From the NCBI GenBank assembly GCA_027186245.1, contig CP114482.1, forward strand, positions 32,011,209-32,075,208: 64,000 nt of DNA. The letters are read 5' to 3'. This document shows, piece after piece, positions 58,569-64,000 of the stretch. Position 1 is the first letter of the stretch. Every line of letters begins with the position of its first letter. Source of the stretch: Coriaria nepalensis (Eukaryota; Streptophyta; Magnoliopsida; Cucurbitales; Coriariaceae). The notes below the pieces were generated by a model. It searched no databases, was not told the origin of the DNA, and was given only the letters and a program-made list of their open reading frames with translations. The translations under genes and the position numbers were made by a program.

Positions 58569-61500
58569 GTGGGACTCATAACCACCCAAGTCGCGAATCA
58601 GACTCACCTCAACACTATTGCCTCATCATGGGTGGCCGCCACGCTGCCATGTGCCTGCTTGCAAGCGGCGGTGCACACGGCGATGGGCCGGCGCTCATGG
58701 TGGCAGCGGTGGTGGCCCGAAAACTTCCCAATGGATTCGTTAGAGTTCCTTTGCATTTTTGGGTTCAAAAACATAAAAATCAAACCCAAAATACAATTTT
58801 GGGTCACTTTTCTAAAATTCCAGCAAGCATATATATTCACCAAAGTCACATAAACAAGGCCAAAATCACAAAATTTCATATACAAGCATTTCATAGATTT
58901 TACCTAGAACTCCGACATAAAAACCGAACTTATGATACCACTGTAAGTCTATGGTTGTTCACACGTCACGAGGCGGAATTCGTTTTTGAAAAATGGACCC
59001 GGACATTTGAACCAATGACAAACTACCAAGTTTTAGGATAAGATGGTATGTGCTTTGCACATTCGGAATCCTAAGCTATTTTGAAATTTCTAATCCAAAA
59101 ATCAAATTAGAAAAGGAGGATACCTAGCCCACATTCCTCTAAGAATCAGACGGTTTTTCACCAGATTGTGCTCTAAATCGCGCCGGCCACCTCTTGTCGC
59201 GCGATCGTGAGACACCGTCGCTGCTTGTTTTGGCTCTTCACCATTACCTGGTCACTATCCTTAATCTACACGGTCGATAACTCAAGCGAAGGATCGCAAT
59301 GATAATTGATTCAACACTTGAATCAATAATTTTAGAGAAGAAGAAAAGTTTTGAGAAAAGATTATATGAGACACTCTTTCTTCTTTCTTTCTCACTTGGG
59401 CAGAAATTGAGGCTCTTTTTGGAACCCTAAGGTTTTGGGTTCCTTATATCAGGGACACATTCCTCTTAGGCCTAGCCCAATTAGACCTTTCAGACCCAGT
59501 TAATTTAATTAACTTTGTTTAGGTTTCTGATAGCTTATTTTAATTACCATTTCCATAAATTAAAATAAATTTAATTTCCAAATTAATATTTAATTTTATC
59601 TAATGAAATATAGACTTTAATTTGAGTTTTGCCCCTAGGTCTGTTTAGCCCCATTAATACTTTCATGATCTAACAGACCTTATTTTGATCCAAAAAATAT
59701 TCTATGATTTATTAATCATTAAATCTCAATTTAATAATTATCTTTGTCGAAAATAATATTTTTCTAATTAATTTTTTAATTTCTAATTAAATCTAAATCA
59801 CACTTTGATTGCTAGTGTGGGTGTGACTTAGACTTAATAAATTAAACTAATTAATGATTTCACTCTTTAAATCAAGTTCACTATGAACAAGGCAAAATTA
59901 TTTAATTTAGAATCCAACCTTGATCCAATCAACTTTTGTGTGTGTGACTGGATAAGTTCTACATTTTGTCGATAGGTAGGCCCACAACACTTCTAAGTTT
60001 TTATCAATTCTTTCGAATGGACCATTTGACCTTAAAAATAATTTTCTAGTCAAATAGTCAATATAATCATCTTCTATGATCAAGTTGACTTAAACCACCA
60101 TACTTATATTGGACTCTAGTAAGGCATATGGACCACCCATATAAAAAGAAGTAAGAACAATTTCCATAAAAACTATGGATGACTATTACTGTACCAGAGT
60201 AACCTTCCATCTATTTATGATTCCAGAAAGTCTTAGTGCATGATAACCCTAAGGGGTTGGTCTGGTTGTAAGAACTCCTAAAAAAGAAAGGGAAAAGTCC
60301 AGAGTTTGGTCCTTGAAGGCCACACCTTAGCACCCTTAACTTCCCAAAAAAAAAAAGAAAGAAAGTGTTAGTGCATGATTTAACTATTAAATTATTTTAG
60401 ACTTTCTGTATGAATATCATAAACTCTTATGTTGTTAGACAATGTATTTATAGAAAACTCCTTTTCAAACCATACTATTTTGTGCAAAGATTTTTTTTAT
60501 GAACAAGTTATAAGACTCATATAAACATATCTTTTAATATAGAGTTAATAGATAACATCTTATCATCCTACAAACTGTACATACTTCAACACATATTTGA
60601 ACACATGCTTAATGTTCACTATTTTAGTGGCACTTGACGAAGACAACATGAAATAATGTCAAAACATGATATCGTGTATGTCAGTACTATAATGATCTTG
60701 GTTCTACATATCACATGTATAATAGTCATTGATAAAACTCATTAACAATTAATATTATTTCCATTGAGTTTTTTTCAAGTGATCACATTCAAAGATTAAG
60801 TTTCTACCAATCATTTACATGTCTATCCTAGTATTCTCTAACACCGATGAATATGAGATAATCACTCTTTCTTTTGAAGATGATAGCATGTGTAATAATT
60901 TCTCCGAATTGTTATTATCTTATCATGATAATCCTAGAACTATAAACAATTTTGGATCTCAGACTTAACCATCTTAGATCTCATCCTATCATGAATCCAT
61001 GTGTATTTCTGATAATCGAGAATCTGTAAAGTATGCAAGTAATTTATTATTTCCAACTTAATAATAGTATGACATATTATATATATGCTCTAATTGCTAT
61101 GAAATCAATTATGTTGGACTTGTACATTTTAAGATTGATTCTTATAAATGTATAACCAGATCAGGTCAAACCCAATTGACTTGACGAGTATTACACTTCC
61201 AAGATTGACTTCTACTAAAGTGTCAAGGTTACCTAAGAGATGAGAAGTAAGTATCTTCTAAAAAAACCTGTTGTGACTAACAACTGTACAATAATGATCA
61301 TTCCATCTTATTAGTTAATCATAGACATATTTTAGTTAATGGTTGTATAGTAGATATACCAAGTTATCGCTGCAAACCCCGAGATATTATTACAGCAAAG
61401 GATGAACAAAAATCTAGAACGCTGATTCAAAATTATCTTGATTCATCCCCCGATAACATCCTGATTCTTCCTATGACATAATTTAACTGTTAAACTTTAA

Positions 61501-62365
61501 TAGACAAATCATATGAACTGGTATATCTTTAGTGAACATAGACAATGGATTTATTGTAACTCTTCATACCATACTACCTTGCAAGGATTTCACTATTCAA
61601 TAAAGTTATATAATTCATAAGACTAATTTCTAAATACAGAAGTGATAGAATCCATCTTGATCATTCACAACCTTCATCTACAACATTTGATACTCAACGG
61701 TTCACCCTATTACACCCTTGAATATGATTTACTGGAATGATGTCAAAGTATAAAATCCGATACATAAAATACCATGGTAATCTTATGTCTAAGGACCACA
61801 TGTAAAAAATAGTATTAGATAGTTCTCATTAATAGTTAGTATTATTACCATTAATAATTATCTAAGTATCACATTCGATACTTTTAGTCTCTACTAATCA
61901 CTCACATATTTATGTTGATGTTTCACTAACATCAATGGTCATGAGAACAACTATCATAAATATTTTAGGAGATAACTTATGTGATAGTCTATTCAGATTA
62001 TCAATATTCTTCTTAATAATCCTATAACTATGAACAATTTGTATCTTATGCTTTAAGCAGCTTGCCTCTCAACTGGTATGATCTCTATTACGATTTCAAG
62101 CGCATAACTTAAGATTCTAAACTTTATCATAATATGTAATAAATAAACATATAATATTAATTCTAATATATTTAATAAACATATAATATTAATTCTAATA
62201 TATTTAATAAACATGATAAATCAATGAATATTCATCTTTATTATTATTGAATGAGTAATAAATAACAAACAATTATATCATTAATATTTAGAAATAAGAT
62301 TATATCTAATAAAATGTATACCTATCGGGTATAATCTAATTGATTTTGACGAGCATACACTTTCA
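58569..62365 (-). mobile_element. LTR-like repeat block related to 4537-6535
   Basis: Near 58936 a GATACCACTG resembles a tRNA-Met primer site for a minus-strand element, with an LTR-like region to its right (about 58950-62365). The end near 62365 (GAAAGTGTATGCTCG on minus) matches the end near 6535. Segments 60395-61200 and 61200-62365 repeat the same block order (a CATACTA..TGCAA(A/G)GATT block, ATGTCAAA, TCATTAA) and each ends in GACGAG.ATTACACTT or GACGAGCATACACTT. Overlapping ORFs at 58569-59041 have no family motif. Stops are abundant elsewhere. Exact limits are unknown. Confidence 0.45.
60395..62365. repeat. Two diverged ~0.8-1.1 kb tandem units
   Basis: Unit 1 is 60395-61200 and unit 2 is 61200-62365. 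Each is similar to 5580-6535 and ends in a CAATTGACTTGACGAG / CTAATTGATTTTGACGAG motif. The word AACATATAATATTAATTCTAATATATTTAATA is repeated twice near 62146-62212. Confidence 0.55.
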
Positions 62366-62894
62366 AAAAAATTGTCGAGCCTCAACTAAGGAGGGCCAAC
62401 TCAGTGTTCAACTCACCCCTCTTCCCTCCAAGGGTGAAGTACAAAGCCAAATCCTAGCACATACAAAGATAAAAGAAAGATCCTAAGGTCAAAAACATGT
62501 GTTGGATAATGGAGAACAGAAAACTGAGTAGAAGGTGAAGAATGATCCTAATATGTCATGTAGGGGTGGAGGGCGAGGGGGATTTCTAACTCTCAAATTT
62601 GCAAAAATTATATTTTGTCCTCAAAAAATTATTTTATAAAAAAATTATTAATTTTTTTGTTGTTGTTAAAAATGTACTTTTATTCATCCTAACTCTTATA
62701 AGAGATATATCTAAGCCATTGATTTCCTCATGATATTGTGCTTATCTTTACTGTTAATATCCTTGTATATCTATGTAAAGATACTTTCCTAATTTTCCTA
62801 TACTATTAAGATTTCACACTCTTGTACTTGTATAACTATGGCAGCAAGGCTTGATAAAATTATTCATGTTTTCTATATTAATCAAACTCTTATA

Positions 62895-62906
62895 TGGTAT
62901 CAGAGC
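62895..62906 (+). other. Primer-binding site, initiator tRNA-Met
   Basis: Exact TGGTATCAGAGC, which marks the end of the 5' LTR. Confidence 0.9.
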
Positions 62907-62960
62907 TAACTATCTAACGAGCTTAGTTTTGTTTTTTTTTTTTTCAGCCGCCTGCTACCT

Positions 62961-64000
62961 CATGGATGCCACCGCCCTCCACGCTACTGCCCTTGCCACT
63001 GCAACTGTCGTAATTATTTCTACTATAGAGGACAATGCCATAGCTACTACTTCTCATGCTATGCCACTTGATGTGTGACCGCCTGCTAACCAAGGAGCAC
63101 CAGAAGCTACTCCAACCGGACTTCCTCTCATTGCCATAAAAGCACATCAATAGCTGCCTCTACAATTGACCCCGGTCAATTTTCCCTCTTGGTGAGCCTA
63201 AGTCAAAGCTTTATTTATCGGCTATGATCTGTTCTACCCCTACTACTGCTATTGTAGGGACGACCCTCTTCCATCTCTATGCCTACCATTCCAAAACTCG
63301 AGTGATGCAGATTAAATACGATTTATCCTTACTCACTCTTGGTAACCAATCAGTCTCGGTTTTTCTCCAAATTATCAAGGCTAAGATCAATGAATTAGCA
63401 ACAATTGATCATCCTCTATCAGATGATGATATAACTTTATACATCTTTAATGGTCTCCACTCTGCTTATCGCGATATTGCAAGTCTCATCCGTGCTCACG
63501 GGACTCCTTATCGACTCGAAGAGGTGCATGATCTTCTTATCGCCCACGAGGCCTATGTCAAACACCTTGACTCCACAGCGGCCTCGCTTGTTGCAATCAC
63601 TAATGCCTCCACTTACTCATGGGATTCTTCACCTCGCCATTCCTTTAGTATGCACAAAGGCAGTTCTTCTAAACCACGCTACTATAATAATTCTCGTGGT
63701 CGTGGAAATAATAATAATCATGGTGTCGGATCCTCTCAGTATTGTTCTAATGTCACCTGCTAATAGTGCAGGTTTTGTGATCATATCGCTGATATTTGTC
63801 ACAAGCTTTGTGCCACCACTAATTCTACCATCACCACTCCTCCAAACCGAAATGCTTCTTCTTTGCTTTTAGACTTTGGCGCATCGCACAATATCACCTC
63901 TGATCTAGGAAATCTTTCAGTTCATTCCGTATACAACAGAACTAACAAGATTCGTATTGTAGATGGTACAAGTCTGGTAATTTCCCATATTGGATCAACA
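62961..64000 (+). pseudogene. Copia gag and protease start, frames broken
   Basis: The gag entry near 63160 (LPLQLTPVNFPSW) is followed by two in-frame stops (about 63193-63201) where family members have sense codons. A frame change leads into 63224-63763 (HLYAYHSKTRVMQIKYDL, LYIFNGLHSAYRDIASLI, SRGRG), a UBN2-type gag. A knuckle remnant (CRFCDHIADICH, about 63770) and protease (LLLDFGASHNIT, about 63867) follow in other frames. The protease site has DFGA in place of DSGA. Inactive. Confidence 0.85.

Larger units (their letters stand above)
62659..64000 (+). mobile_element. 5' part of a Ty1/copia element, runs off the window
   Basis: A perfect initiator tRNA-Met primer-binding site TGGTATCAGAGC lies at 62895-62906. 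The LTR before it probably starts near TGTTGTTGTT (about 62659) and ends near 62893. Gag and the start of protease follow. The 3' part lies beyond 64000. Confidence 0.8.

Noticed and set aside
58569..59041. Overlapping ORFs of 94-137 codons on both strands
   Set aside because: No family motif; three frames are open in the same GC-richer stretch, which suggests chance. They lie beside an LTR-like region.
1..64000. A gene cluster or new defence system linking the intact genes
   Set aside because: The only intact genes are a nuclear import receptor and a thioredoxin-like protein, 13 kb apart with transposons between them and no shared signal.

Overview
This window is nuclear DNA from a flowering plant. 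The evidence is a multi-exon importin gene with plant-like introns, TTTAGGG-type telomere-like repeats, Ty1/copia and Ty3/gypsy LTR retrotransposons primed by initiator tRNA-Met, Mutator-like elements (MULEs) with the plant DUF1985 protein, a PPR gene remnant and endogenous pararetrovirus sequence. The protein style suggests a eudicot, but the species cannot be named from sequence alone. No CRISPR array, operon, biosynthetic cluster or clearly undescribed defence-type system was found. Most of the window is mobile DNA around two apparently intact genes.

Layout. 1-1.65 kb: ~83-bp tandem repeats, then a long degenerate telomere-like array. 2.1-2.9, 7.6-8.4 and 8.5-9.5 kb: three fold-back elements with long inverted arms. 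3.2-7.3 kb: a decayed copia element on the minus strand, split inside reverse transcriptase by a ~2 kb LTR-like insertion. 10.2-12.4 kb: a MULE relic with a transposase N-terminal fragment facing a DUF1985 gene. 14.1-31.9 kb: an intact importin-9 gene of 33 coding exons and 1,026 codons. It has a U12-type AT-AC intron, a GC-AG intron, and a nested copia-in-copia insertion that landed exactly on a splice donor. 32.4-34.6 kb: a gag-only Ty3/gypsy element with three LTR copies. 34.6-36.2 kb: a PPR pseudogene. 37-43.7 kb: a larger MULE-like region (DUF1985 gene facing a MULE transposase) packed with CGATGG/GTCGA tandem repeats and a second telomere-like array in the opposite orientation. 44.4-46.5 kb: an intact thioredoxin-fold gene of 160 codons. 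48.5-53.7 kb: a nearly complete copia element with few lesions. 54.3-55.5 kb: an oxysterol-binding-protein-related (ORP3-type) pseudogene. 55.7-57.8 kb: a ~0.9 kb inverted repeat made of two copies of a pararetrovirus leader plus movement-protein region. 59-62.4 kb: LTR-like repeats related to the insertion at 4.5-6.5 kb. 62.7-64 kb: the 5' end of another copia element that runs off the window.

The two intact genes look like unrelated housekeeping genes and share no evident pathway. Importin-9 is a karyopherin-beta nuclear import receptor. The thioredoxin-like protein lacks the redox CXXC. The main biology here is how transposons meet genes: a retrotransposon tolerated on a splice site because its target-site duplication restores the GT, antisense LTR promoters inside an intron, and a viral inverted repeat that could form a long hairpin RNA.
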